This document shows, in pieces, positions 14,573 to 22,750 of a stretch of DNA of 64,000 nt. The number at the start of each line of letters is the position of its first letter. Within the stretch, counting starts at the first letter, position 1. A model generated the notes under the pieces. It ran no database searches. It worked only from the letters and a program-made list of their open reading frames with translations, and was not told where the DNA came from. Source of the DNA: Roseburia sp. 499 (GTDB lineage: Bacteria > Bacillota > Clostridia > Lachnospirales > Lachnospiraceae); NCBI RefSeq assembly GCF_001940225.2, contig NZ_CP135164.1:1-64000 (forward strand), read 5' to 3'. The position numbers were made by a program, and so were the translations under genes.

Positions 14573-15793
14573 TTATTGCGTATTGTCAATCTCTCTCAAA
14601 CCGGGTAGTAAAAATACGGCAAGCGCAACGATGATAATGCCAATTCCGCAAATGACAAACCATTTCTCAACTCCCAGCCGCTCCGCCAGAGGCCCGGAAA
14701 TGACAAGGCCAAACGGCATGGCGAGGGAAGCGGCGCTTGTCAGTAGAGAAAAAACTCTCCCCAGATATTCTGGTTTGACCGTTTCTTGAAAAATCGCATT
14801 TTGCACACCGTAAAATGGAGCGGAAATTCCCATAACAGTACAGCACACAACAAAGACAAGAAATGCGTCTGGCGGCAAAAGCCCGGAGAGCATATTGCTA
14901 ACGCCCATCAGGAGAACGGAAAGACCGATGGTGTACCGCCGTTTCTTAAAACCGCCCCAAATGCTCAGAATGACTCCGCCAAGCAGCATACCAACCGCAA
15001 AAGCAATTTCAGCGGCAGAGGCATGGGCCGGTGTTCCTTTGAAGTATGACATACAGATGAGAGGAAAAAGCGTACTGATTGGCATATAAAAGAACATATA
15101 AATTACACCAATCCAGAGCAGAGCAAAGAGGCCCCTGTTTTGCTTTAATACCACATACCCCTCTTTCATATCCTGTAAAAACTGTTGTCTTTTCGTTTCT
15201 GGACATAGTTCAGGCGTTGGTATGGACGAAATCGCAACAGTCACACAGGCAAGGATTGCACCCACAATATCTAACAATATAATTGCATTAAGAGGCCAAA
15301 CAGCATATAAAAACGCTGCGGCAGCTGGACTGATAATCGCACTTACTGCTTGCATGGTCTGCGTGTAACCAGCGCATTTTGTAAGTTCCTCTTTTGGCAC
15401 AATCATAGGTGTTGCTGCGCTGAATGCTGGAGAATGAAAAGCAGTTCCCGCACTTCGGATTAACAGGACAACCATAATAGACCATACGGGCAATTCCATG
15501 TAAAACGCCACCAGCGCCAGAATACCGCCAGCGGCGGCAATTATCAAATCCGCACCAATCATTACGCTTTTACGGCTGTGCCGGTCAACAAAAGCACCTG
15601 CAAACGGGCCTAAACAGGCTTGCGGCAAAAATCCAATCAGTGTTGCCGCCGTCAATATGATTGCAGAATTAGTTTTCGCAACCAAATAAAAGATAATGGC
15701 CATTTGCAAAATACCGCTGCTAATAAAGGATATTGCTTGTCCGGCAAGAAGTGTAAAATAAGTTTTTCTCCATGAATTGTTGTTTTGGGTCAT
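14573..15793 (-). CDS. Mef(A)-like MFS drug efflux protein
   Basis: A 406-residue, 12-segment major facilitator. Many stretches match what I remember of Mef(A), for example GADLIIAAAG, MELPVW, LTKCAGY and PEYLGRVFSL, and the length (Mef(A) is 405) fits. A proton-driven macrolide or related drug exporter is the best guess. Tet(40), also 406 aa and known beside tet(O)-type genes, is an alternative I could not exclude. AAGGAGGTTCGCATT precedes the ATG at 15793. An attenuator-like leader upstream suggests drug induction. Its GC is higher than host genes, marking transfer. Confidence 0.8.
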   Translation of the reverse strand: MTQNNNSWRKTYFTLLAGQAISFISSGILQMAIIFYLVAKTNSAIILTAATLIGFLPQACLGPFAGAFVDRHSRKSVMIGADLIIAAAGGILALVAFYMELPVWSIMVVLLIRSAGTAFHSPAFSAATPMIVPKEELTKCAGYTQTMQAVSAIISPAAAAFLYAVWPLNAIILLDIVGAILACVTVAISSIPTPELCPETKRQQFLQDMKEGYVVLKQNRGLFALLWIGVIYMFFYMPISTLFPLICMSYFKGTPAHASAAEIAFAVGMLLGGVILSIWGGFKKRRYTIGLSVLLMGVSNMLSGLLPPDAFLVFVVCCTVMGISAPFYGVQNAIFQETVKPEYLGRVFSLLTSAASLAMPFGLVISGPLAERLGVEKWFVICGIGIIIVALAVFLLPGLREIDNTQ

Positions 15794-15836
15794 AATGCGA
15801 ACCTCCTTTTTTATTGCATTGTTCCTTTGTTTCTGT

Positions 15837-15879
15837 AATAAAAAGCAGGCGTTGTCCCACAGAGAGGGCAGACGCCTGC
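15837..15879 (-). terminator. Attenuator-like hairpin before the efflux gene
   Basis: On the minus strand GCAGGCGT (15879-15872) pairs perfectly with ACGCCTGC (15852-15845), followed by TTTTTATTA, 44 bases before the efflux start and about 190 bases after its promoter. The position suits transcription attenuation by a leader ORF. Confidence 0.65.
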
Positions 15880-16027
15880 ATAACAACAAAGCACGAAAAA
15901 ACACCACGATACAGTTCAAAGACTGCTCGTGTCAAACCTACGTGTTCCTTTGCATACGCACGCAAAAAAAGCCCACCATCATGTGGAAAGGTACTTCTAC
16001 TTTTTATTGCTTATTAGCGTACACAAA

Positions 16028-16046
16028 TTAACACACGTAAGCCTCC
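16028..16046 (-). promoter_or_regulatory. Ribosome binding site and mini-ORF in the efflux leader
   Basis: On the minus strand GGAGG (16046-16042) is followed after 5 bases by GTG-TGT-TAA, a two-codon ORF; an alternative is a TTG-started nonapeptide just beyond. A strong translation signal with no gene attached, 150 bases before an attenuator hairpin, is typical of antibiotic-sensing leaders. Which ORF is used is unknown. Confidence 0.4.
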
Positions 16047-16068
16047 TTCCAATCTCAAACTGTCGCAC

Positions 16069-16098
16069 AGTATAACACACATCCGATAGACTTGTCAA
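16069..16098 (-). promoter_or_regulatory. Promoter of the efflux gene
   Basis: Minus strand: -35 TTGACA (16098-16093), 18-bp spacer, -10 TATACT (16074-16069). Transcription should start near 16,062, giving a leader of about 270 bases. Confidence 0.8.
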
Positions 16099-16147
16099 CC
16101 ATTTTTAACCTTGTTTTCCATCTTGTTTTTCCATCTCTTACGGGCAG

Positions 16148-16230
16148 TAGCAAAGCCAGGCGAGCCAGTCAACGGTCAAGATGAACGGCGCTTTCAGCGC
16201 CGCCGTTGACAGTCTCGCCCGTCTTTGCTA
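16148..16230. repeat. Long nested inverted repeat, possible oriT
   Basis: Three stems share one axis: TAGCAAAG/CTTTGCTA (16148-16155, 16223-16230), GGCGAG/CTCGCC (16159-16164, 16214-16219) and GTCAACGG/CCGTTGAC (16168-16175, 16203-16210), separated by symmetrical 3+3 internal loops. A further hairpin, CGGCGCT-TTC-AGCGCCG (16186-16202), caps it. Another perfect 12-bp hairpin follows at 16,243-16,273. The GC-rich 16,099-16,837 stretch contains no credible gene. Transfer-origin or structured-RNA functions are possible. Confidence 0.55.
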
Positions 16231-16242
16231 ATGGGTAATCAA

Positions 16243-16273
16243 GGCGGGAAAGCCATTTTAGGGCTTTCCCGCC
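16243..16273. repeat. Perfect 12-bp hairpin
   Basis: GGCGGGAAAGCC (16243-16254) pairs with GGCTTTCCCGCC (16262-16273) around a 7-nt loop. No T-tract follows, so it is not a standard terminator. A weaker repeat (GTCAAGGC/GCCTTGAC) lies near 16,378-16,425. Confidence 0.6.
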
Positions 16274-16837
16274 CATTTCAATTTTGGGAGAAGAAAGGCC
16301 CCAAAATGAACGAGTGCGGCCAAACACTTTTAGGGATTGGCCACCTTGTCCACCCATCCAGCGGGGCGGCGGGGAACGGTCAAGGCCGGGCGTCAGCCCA
16401 TTCATTTCAGCCTTGACGGTTTCCTGCCGTCCTGCTACTTTTCCCGGAGTGTGGCCACACATCTGGTCACGGTGTCCAGAGCTTTGGGACTTTTTGTCCC
16501 ATAGGCCGGGGGCGGAGGACGAGGGACGGGGGCTTTCATAATACGCCCTGTCTGCTGCTGAAATCAGCCCTTTGTTTCCGGCTTACCAGCCCCAAACAAA
16601 GCCCTGCTTTCCTGCCGCGTCAAATGCCCTTGCCCTCCCCGGCGGCAACGGTATTTTCAGGGCAACGCCGACAGAGCGTATAACACACTACACTTTGCTC
16701 CGCAAAGTCGTGTGCCAAATGGGGCGCTGCCCCCTTTGGAAACCCCCGCAACAAACAGGTGCTATGCACCCAGCCGGGAGCATAGCGCCGTTTGTTGTCA
16801 GCAGCCCGTTTCACGGTCTGCGTGTAGTTCCTTGTAA

Positions 16838-17878
16838 ACTGACCTAAAGGCTGATGTAAACTTTTTGTTTGACAGGTACATATCAACTAAAACAGAATTG
16901 CGCAGCACTACTTACAGTAATTATTTGTACACATGGAATCATTTTATTCGTGATACATTTGGCAAGAAGAAGGTAAGAGATGTGAAATACTCAGACGTGT
17001 TGTTCTTTTATACAGATTTGATTAATAATCAGGGATTACAGATTAATACGCTTGAGACAATTAACACAGTACTAAGACCTACATTTCAGCTTGCTGTGAG
17101 AGATGATATCATAAGGAAGAATCCGGTAGATGGAGCATACTGTGAAGTAAAGAAGCGTAATGGTGGTGCCAGAAAAACAAGGCGAGCGTTGACTGTGGAT
17201 CAGCAGAGAAAATTCATGGAGTATGTAGCAAAGAATCCGTTCTTTTATCACTGGTATCCATTCTTTGTATTTTTGTTAGGAACTGGATGCAGAATAGGAG
17301 AAGCAATTGGGATACGCTGGGATGATATTGATTTGGAAAATCGAATCATTGATATCAATCATAGCTTAACATATTACCAGAGAGCGGATGATTCATATAA
17401 ATGTGAGTTTAGAGTATCTTTGCCAAAGACGGAGGCAGGTAATCGTAGAATACCTATGATGCAGCAGGTATATGATGTGCTTCAGGAAGAATATGAGAGA
17501 CAGAAGCAGGAAGGCTTTTGTGTTGAGAATGTGGATGGAATGACCAATTTTGTATTTACAAACCGATTTGGGATGCCACATAACCCAGCAGCAGTAAACC
17601 GGGCAATCAAGAGAATTGTGGATACACATAATTCAGAAGAAGAGGTGGCTGCTAAAAAGGAGAAGAGAGAACCTGTTATGATTCCAAGATTCTCCTGCCA
17701 TATCTTCAGACATACGTTTGCATCAAGATTTTGCGAGAATGAAACCAACATCAAAGTAATTCAAGAGGTAATGGGACATGCTGATGTATCGACTACCATG
17801 AACATATATGCAGAAGCAAACCCAGATGTTACCAAATCAGTAATTGAGAAATTATCAAAAAATATGGATATTTTTTAG
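16838..17878 (+). pseudogene. Tyrosine integrase, N-terminally truncated
   Basis: A paralogue of the integrase at 3,587 lacking roughly its first 85 residues. The frame opens after a stop at 16835-16837 and reads natural integrase sequence from about DVNFLFDRYISTK onward, with no ATG; the first usable start would be TTG at 16865. The catalytic domain is complete: GTGCRIGE, HIFRHTFASRF, MGHADVSTT and MNIYAE carry the Arg, HxxR, His and Tyr. The arm-binding domain and its xis are missing, replaced by the resistance island. Recombination on its own is therefore unlikely. Confidence 0.85.
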
Positions 17879-18018
17879 AAAAGAGTCCTGCGATTGAACT
17901 CTTTGAAGATTGAAAAATATACCTATTCATACTGTGACAAATATGTTATACTTGCTAAGTATTGTTGTGTTTGACACAGCAGTACATGCATAAAATAAAA
18001 AGACGTATTTTAAGGCGA

Positions 18019-18171
18019 ATGACATCTTTTGGACGCACAAAAGTCAAAAAAACGTCCAAGAGTATCCAAGTATATAGAATCCGGGAAAGCCCATTTTCCA
18101 AGGGTTTGCAAGAATATACAAGAGTTAGCTTAGCAATCAAAAAAATTCCCGACGATGAAGAGTTTGGATAA
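18019..18171 (+). CDS. Doubtful 50-residue ORF
   Basis: A basic 50-codon ORF (MTSFGRTKVKKTSKSIQVYR...) with a weak AAGGCG site, ending just before a small hairpin (AAAGCC/GGGCTTT, 18174-18196). No homologue is recognised. It could be a remnant near the integrase-side end of the second element. Confidence 0.25.
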   Translation: MTSFGRTKVKKTSKSIQVYRIRESPFSKGLQEYTRVSLAIKKIPDDEEFG

Positions 18172-18217
18172 ATAAAGCCAGTGTTTATCGGGCTTTGCAG
18201 ACTTTTTAGTCTCGAGA

Positions 18218-18263
18218 TTATGCAAATATTATGCAAAGTTTGCATAATGTATGGAGCATAATG
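18218..18263. promoter_or_regulatory. TTATGCAAA palindrome cluster
   Basis: TTATGCAAA at 18218-18226 and 18229-18237, then TTTGCATAA at 18239-18247, and a half match GCATAATG at 18256-18263. The middle two form a perfect 19-bp palindrome centred on 18238, and successive sites are 10-11 bp apart, one helical turn. It looks like a protein-binding array (operator or recombinase site). The 17,879-18,796 gap otherwise holds only hairpins and the doubtful ORF. Confidence 0.5.
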
Positions 18264-18329
18264 TAAGGATTTGTAAAAGGACACAATGAGAAATAACTGA
18301 AAATTAAAGAGTATTGACCAGTGTGTATG

Positions 18330-18370
18330 GACCACTTTCAAGTGTAGACTTGGGAGTGGTCTTTTTGCTT
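18330..18370 (+). terminator. Rho-independent terminator
   Basis: GACCACT (18330-18336) pairs with AGTGGTC (18355-18361), with inner CAAGT/ACTTG, followed by TTTTTGCTTTT. Confidence 0.8.
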
Positions 18371-18739
18371 TTATGGGTTCGGTTTCGATTAATTATTTGA
18401 TTGTAATTTATGCAGCGTAGTAGTAGAATGATAATGTAAATAATACCATTATCTCCAGTGGTACATATTATGAAACTTTTAACAAGTGTATTTACTAGAG
18501 AGCAGGTGTTAGAACGGTCTTTTATGCTATTGGGTTAAAAAGATGTGGTATTATAGTGTTTTGTAAACCTCGGAAACTATCAGAGGACAGACATTCTAGT
18601 TGATTCTTTGAGAAAGTAATGAGAAGCCACAGGTGCGTAAATTATTGTTTCACAGCTTTACACCATATTTTATTAAAGGCAATTTATAAGAATTGCTTTA
18701 ATAACTATGCGTGTAAAGACTATAATCTGACCTTTGTGT

Positions 18740-18770
18740 CTATACACGTATAGTGTATAGGCTTTTTTAT
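18740..18770 (+). terminator. Terminator just upstream of the HNH gene
   Basis: CTATACAC (18740-18747) pairs with GTGTATAG (18753-18760), followed by GCTTTTTTATTTT. It is 26 bases before the next start codon and may act as an attenuator. Confidence 0.65.
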
Positions 18771-18796
18771 TTTGGTCAGGTTAGGAGGTGAAATAA

Positions 18797-19132
18797 ATGA
18801 AGATTAATAAAAAGAATGCACTAAAACTTTGGGAAATGTGTTTTGGAGAAAAAAGATTCGCCGAAGATTTTCATGGATACCTTATGTGCAAAGATGGTTA
18901 TGGAGATAGTGACTATTATGTATATGATAATCATGAAAAAATTTACTGTGGTTGGAACCTGCATCATATATTGCCAAAGGCATGCGGAGGAAGAAGTGTA
19001 ATAGAGAATCTTTGCTGTACGAATATTGCAACTAATGATGCTGCAGCTGATAAGATTACATTTTGGATTGAGGATACTCTGTATCAAGTAAAAAGAATCG
19101 GAAATGGTTATGATATTTTTAGTTTAAATTAG
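18797..19132 (+). CDS. HNH-type small protein
   Basis: A 111-residue protein with a core that fits the HNH fold: NLHHILPKACGGRSVIENLC, with LHHI..P supplying the first His pair and ENL..TN..TNDAAADK the second half with Asn. HNH proteins are metal-dependent nucleases, but this one has Asp/Ala-rich residues where a final His is usual, so activity is uncertain. GGTTAGGAGGTGAAATAA precedes the ATG. It is followed by a 56-residue gene on the same strand. Confidence 0.6.
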   Translation: MKINKKNALKLWEMCFGEKRFAEDFHGYLMCKDGYGDSDYYVYDNHEKIYCGWNLHHILPKACGGRSVIENLCCTNIATNDAAADKITFWIEDTLYQVKRIGNGYDIFSLN

Positions 19133-19145
19133 TGGAGGAAAGACA

Positions 19146-19316
19146 ATGAAAAGCAGATTCGATTATTCTGATGGAGATTATTGTGTTGACATGGGAGGAG
19201 GAATGATGATGGATACCGAAGGAAATCTTATGCAAGATATGGGTGGAGGTATGGCAATGGACTTAGATTCAGGAGAACTACATATAATGGAGTTTGATGC
19301 TGATAATGATGAGTAG
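19146..19316 (+). CDS. Small Gly/Met-rich acidic protein
   Basis: A 56-residue ORF too short for most gene finders, behind a good GGAGGAAAGACA site, 13 bp after the HNH gene. It contains two imperfect repeats, DMGGGMMMDTEGNLM and DMGGGMAMDLDSGEL, and is strongly acidic. I do not recognise it. A strong hairpin follows at 19,383. Confidence 0.5.
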   Translation: MKSRFDYSDGDYCVDMGGGMMMDTEGNLMQDMGGGMAMDLDSGELHIMEFDADNDE

Positions 19317-19382
19317 TATAATGTTTGGCATTAAAGATATGAAAATGTTTTAAAGGGTATCTTTTTGTCAGGTAAAGAATAT

Positions 19383-19422
19383 AAAGCGGTTGAACATATA
19401 TAGGGTTCAACCGCTTTATTAT
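19383..19422 (+). terminator. Terminator hairpin
   Basis: AAAGCGGTTGAAC (19383-19395) pairs perfectly over 13 bp with GTTCAACCGCTTT (19405-19417), then ATTATT. Confidence 0.7.
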
Positions 19423-19502
19423 TGGATGATGCAATATGTGTTTCGTATTTTGCAATTACAGGTGTAAATGTGGGATTTGATATGTTGACAGGAGGGGCAT
19501 CT

Positions 19503-19805
19503 GTGCTAGGCTATCTTTATATTCCAAAGGCTTTTATGAAAGAGGAGACGTTTAAGAATATGACTGCTTCCGCCAAGATTATGTATGCGCTGCTCATGGA
19601 GAAACAGCAGAAATCCGTGGAGATGGGATGGATTGATACCCAGGATTATGTATATGTCCTGGTAAATACAGCTGCAATTGGAGCAGAGCTTAACTGGGAA
19701 GAATCAGAGGCAGTTGTTGCTATTGAGGAGTTAGAGAAATTTGGATTGCTTGAGATTGCAGAAAAAGACGAAGTGATGAAGCTCTATCTCAAGAGATTTG
19801 TATGA
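19503..19805 (+). CDS. RepA N-terminal-domain protein (short)
   Basis: A 100-residue winged-helix protein resembling the first domain of RepA-type initiators (YLYIPKAFMKEETFKNMTASA, then YALLMEKQQKSVEMGWID). The GTG start at 19503 follows GGAGGGG; ORF extension upstream to 19,422 has no site and overlaps the terminator. Its stop overlaps the following ATG (ATGA), so it is coupled to the full-length initiator. It lacks any C-terminal part and may be a regulator or a duplicated, shortened copy. Confidence 0.65.
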   Translation: MLGYLYIPKAFMKEETFKNMTASAKIMYALLMEKQQKSVEMGWIDTQDYVYVLVNTAAIGAELNWEESEAVVAIEELEKFGLLEIAEKDEVMKLYLKRFV

Positions 19806-19819
19806 AGGGAGGGAGCGGT

Positions 19820-20833
19820 TTGAGTGAGAAAATAACATATAGCTATTACACAAGTGCACAGGCAAGTCAGAATGCATTCTTCCGACTTCCTCGTGCTTTA
19901 TATGAAAAAGAGTGCTTCAGAGGACTGAGCAATGATGCGAAGACTCTTTATGCCCTGATGCTTGATAGGATGAGTCTTTCACTAACAAATGAGTGGTTGG
20001 ATGAGGATGGCAAAGTATATATCAATTATAGCTTAGAAGATATTATGAGCACGCTTAATTGTGGGAAGACTAAGGCTGTTGCGCTTCTTAAGGAACTTGA
20101 TAGTGAAAGTGGAATTGGTCTTATCGAGAAGAAGAATATGGGAATTGCTAAGGCCAGCGTGTTCTATGTGATGAATTTCGTATGTGAGGATGCTACTGAG
20201 GACGAAGTGCGCGCAGTTACTGATAGGGAAAGAATTAGTGAGGTTTCTGTGGAAGAAGACTCTGTAACTGTGGATAACTCTGTTCCACGAGTTCAGAAAA
20301 TGAACTCGGTAGATACTCCCGTGTTCGAAAATCGAACTCATGCGTGTCCGGAAAATGAACACAACCGTGTTCAGAATTTGAACCCTAATAAGAATAATAT
20401 AAATAAGACTAATATGAGTAAAACTAATCCTATCTTATCAATCAATCTTACACAAGAGGATGCGATTGATGAGATGGAAGGCTATAGCGAAATCATCAAA
20501 GAGAATATTGATTATGACAGCCTTCTTCTTGCTTATCCTTATGATCGTGAGATGGTAGAGGGAATTTTTGAACTGATTCTGGAAACTGTTCTGTCCAAGA
20601 ATGAGGAGATTACAATTGCAGGTGATGTGTATCCAAAGAATCTTGTGAAAAGCAAGTTCCTGAAACTTAATTATTCTCATGTGGAGTATGTAATCAATTG
20701 CCTGGGGAAGAATACTACTAAAGTGAGAAATATTAAGAGTTATTTGCTTGCAAGTTTGTTTAATGCTGGAAGTACCATAAGCAGTTATTATAGGGCCGAG
20801 GTGAATCATGATATGCCGCAGTTTGCTGGGTGA
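19820..20833 (+). CDS. repA: Replication initiator RepA
   Basis: A RepA_N-type initiator of about 337 residues. The N-terminal domain (NAFFRLPRALYEKECFRG, LSNDAKTLYALMLDRMSLS, then TLNCGKTKAVALLKEL) is winged helix; the C-terminal domain (from about residue 215, with VEYVINCLGKNTTKVRNIKS) is the DUF6017-like part common in Firmicute integrative elements. Start at TTG 19820 behind GGGAGGGAGCGG; ATG 19802 is an alternative. The linker between domains is Asn-rich and its DNA carries four 15-bp palindromic repeats, so the gene probably contains its own origin. Confidence 0.82.
   Translation: MSEKITYSYYTSAQASQNAFFRLPRALYEKECFRGLSNDAKTLYALMLDRMSLSLTNEWLDEDGKVYINYSLEDIMSTLNCGKTKAVALLKELDSESGIGLIEKKNMGIAKASVFYVMNFVCEDATEDEVRAVTDRERISEVSVEEDSVTVDNSVPRVQKMNSVDTPVFENRTHACPENEHNRVQNLNPNKNNINKTNMSKTNPILSINLTQEDAIDEMEGYSEIIKENIDYDSLLLAYPYDREMVEGIFELILETVLSKNEEITIAGDVYPKNLVKSKFLKLNYSHVEYVINCLGKNTTKVRNIKSYLLASLFNAGSTISSYYRAEVNHDMPQFAG
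20291..20383 (+). repeat. Iteron-like palindromes inside repA
   Basis: Four 15-bp units of the form GTTC-N7-GAAC: 20291-20305 (GTTCAGAAAATGAAC), 20323-20337 (GTTCGAAAATCGAAC), 20346-20360 (GTCCGGAAAATGAAC) and 20369-20383 (GTTCAGAATTTGAAC). The last three start 23 bp apart, about two helical turns. Origins inside the repA linker are known for RepA_N replicons. Confidence 0.65.
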
Positions 20834-20949
20834 TAGAGTAACGAGAATATCATGTGTCTGTTGGTGCAAATTCTGCATCAACCACTGAAAAAAGTTTAAA
20901 AATACGACAAATCAACAGCTGTATAAACCATTATGAAAGAAAATTAAAC

Positions 20950-20978
20950 TTGACTCTAATGGAAACTGGTTGTATATT
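20950..20978 (+). promoter_or_regulatory. Promoter of the first AbiE operon
   Basis: -35 TTGACT (20950-20955), 17-bp spacer, -10 TATATT (20973-20978), about 70 bp before the antitoxin gene. Confidence 0.6.
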
Positions 20979-21047
20979 AGGTTTATAAAACAAACAAAAT
21001 AGCTTATACATAACCCAAGTTGAATTAAAAACATGGAGGTGTTGATT

Positions 21048-21815
21048 TTGAATTTGTATTTTGAGCTATTGAAAACTCCAGTATTTACTGTTGAAGATGT
21101 AAATAAATATTATGACAATATGGACAGCGCTCGCTCTGCAATCAAGCGATTGATGAAGGAGGGAATGGTGGCGAAAATCCGTAACAATATGTATACCTGC
21201 ATCAGTGGAGAGACAGGGGCGCCGGTTGCTAATCGATTTCAGATAGCAAGCAAGATTACGCCAACCTCTTATGTGTCTCACCATACCGCTATGGAATATT
21301 ATGGGATAACCGATCAGGTATATTACGATGTCTATGTTGCATCAGAAACCAGCTTTCGAGAGTTTGATTTTGATGGATACACCTATCGATATGTGGCATC
21401 AAAGGATCTGGAAGGTGTGGAAACACCTGCTTTAAGCGGTGGAATCCGAATTACAAATCTTGAACGAACCGTAGTAGACTGCGTAAAGGATATGGATAAA
21501 ATATCAGGAATTGAAGAGGTTCTTCAGGACATTGGAAGTGTGAAACGGATGCAAGAAAAAAGAGTGTTGAAATATTTAGACCTCTTGTCTAATCAGTTCC
21601 TATACCAGAAGATGGGATTTCTTCTTTCTGGACATAAAGAGCAGATGGGGTTGTCAGATGATTTTTTTGATATCTGCAAAAGTCAAATAGGAAAGAGCAA
21701 GCGTTATCTGACTAAGGATATGTCAGGTGGACGATATGTTGATGAGTGGAAGCTGGTGATTCCAGAGAATATTTATAATTTGAAGAATGGGGTGATGGAA
21801 GATGCCGCAATATAA
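21048..21815 (+). CDS. AbiEi-type antitoxin (first copy)
   Basis: A 255-residue type IV antitoxin: an N-terminal winged helix (FTVEDVNKYYDNMDSARSAI) for operator binding, then the AbiEi core with SYVSHHTAMEYYGI and RITNLERTVVDCV. TTG at 21048 is chosen because GGAGGT lies 7 bases upstream; ATG 21033 is part of that site. It overlaps the nucleotidyltransferase gene by 14 bp. AbiEi represses its own promoter and counters AbiEii toxicity without binding it; such pairs also act as abortive-infection phage defence. The assignment is by motif order. Confidence 0.85.
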   Translation: MNLYFELLKTPVFTVEDVNKYYDNMDSARSAIKRLMKEGMVAKIRNNMYTCISGETGAPVANRFQIASKITPTSYVSHHTAMEYYGITDQVYYDVYVASETSFREFDFDGYTYRYVASKDLEGVETPALSGGIRITNLERTVVDCVKDMDKISGIEEVLQDIGSVKRMQEKRVLKYLDLLSNQFLYQKMGFLLSGHKEQMGLSDDFFDICKSQIGKSKRYLTKDMSGGRYVDEWKLVIPENIYNLKNGVMEDAAI

Positions 21816-22743
21816 TAGAGCTGAACTTGGAAGAATGGCTACCGAAAGTGGATTTGTGAGAGATACTTTTGAAAAGGTGCTTCGATTAAAGGAAATACTC
21901 AGATTCTTGAATGAAGATGAGTTCTTAAGAGAGCATTTACTCTTAAAGGGTGGAACTGCAATTAATCTTACAGTATTTAATCTGCCTCGATTATCAGTGG
22001 ATATTGATATGGATTATACTCCTAATGATACCAGAGAGGATATGCTTGAATGTAGAGAGAAAATCACGAATGTGATAAAAGAATACATGGAGTCTGAAGG
22101 ATATCTGTTATCAGATGCATCGAGATTCAGCCATAGCTTGGATGCATTTCACTACAATTATCAGAATGCTGGTGGCAATAGGGACATGATTAAGATTGAA
22201 CTCAATTATTCCTTAAGAGCTCATGTTTTTGAACCGGTGTACAGAAGCATTCTTCCATCGGCATTTGATGATGGATTGAAAATACGAATGGTGAATCCTA
22301 TGGAAATATTCGCAGCTAAAGGCAATGCTCTTATTACAAGAGCTGCGGCCAGGGATTTGTATGATTGGTGCAATATGTTGTCTGAGAGACTCTTTGAAGA
22401 ACAGCGAGATTTGTTCAGAAAATGCTTTGTGTTTTATATGACGATTTCAGCTGATATGCTCAATAAATCGTTTGATACATCTGCAATTGATACGCTTGAC
22501 TTCAATAAAATCAGGCGAGATTTATTTCCAGTGCTTAATAAGAAGGACAACTTTCAATTGGATGAGAGAAAAAAGATTGCTAAGGAGTATATAGAAAACC
22601 TAATGATTCTAACTGCGAAGGAGCAGGAATATCTTGATAACTTCGAGAAGAAAAAGTATATTCCAGAGTTACTTTTTGACGATGTTGATATTGTTAAAAG
22701 AATAAAGAACCATCCAATGGCATTGTGGAAATGTAAGGAGTAG
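21802..22743 (+). CDS. AbiEii-type nucleotidyltransferase toxin (first copy)
   Basis: A 313-residue DNA polymerase beta-like nucleotidyltransferase. The catalytic GG..S/T and DxD motif is seen as LLLKGGTAINL followed by RLSVDIDMDY; a helical region with AAKGNALITRAAARDLYDW follows, carrying the usual Lys and the R/D motif. AbiEii/MenT-like toxins add nucleotides to tRNA acceptor ends or otherwise use GTP; the actual target here is not known. The start overlaps the antitoxin gene by 14 bp. Confidence 0.88.
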   Translation: MPQYNRAELGRMATESGFVRDTFEKVLRLKEILRFLNEDEFLREHLLLKGGTAINLTVFNLPRLSVDIDMDYTPNDTREDMLECREKITNVIKEYMESEGYLLSDASRFSHSLDAFHYNYQNAGGNRDMIKIELNYSLRAHVFEPVYRSILPSAFDDGLKIRMVNPMEIFAAKGNALITRAAARDLYDWCNMLSERLFEEQRDLFRKCFVFYMTISADMLNKSFDTSAIDTLDFNKIRRDLFPVLNKKDNFQLDERKKIAKEYIENLMILTAKEQEYLDNFEKKKYIPELLFDDVDIVKRIKNHPMALWKCKE

Positions 22744-22750
22744 ATAGGAT

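Noticed and set aside
14573..15793. Calling the efflux gene tet(40)
   Set aside because: Length (406 aa) and tet(O) proximity fit, but the sequence I can recall best resembles Mef(A), and the gene faces the opposite direction from tet(O). Left as Mef-like; a BLAST search would settle it.
16099..16837. Several open frames of 60-100 codons in the GC-rich gap
   Set aside because: They overlap on both strands, have no ribosome binding sites and follow GC-rich inverted repeats; no protein-like pattern is seen.
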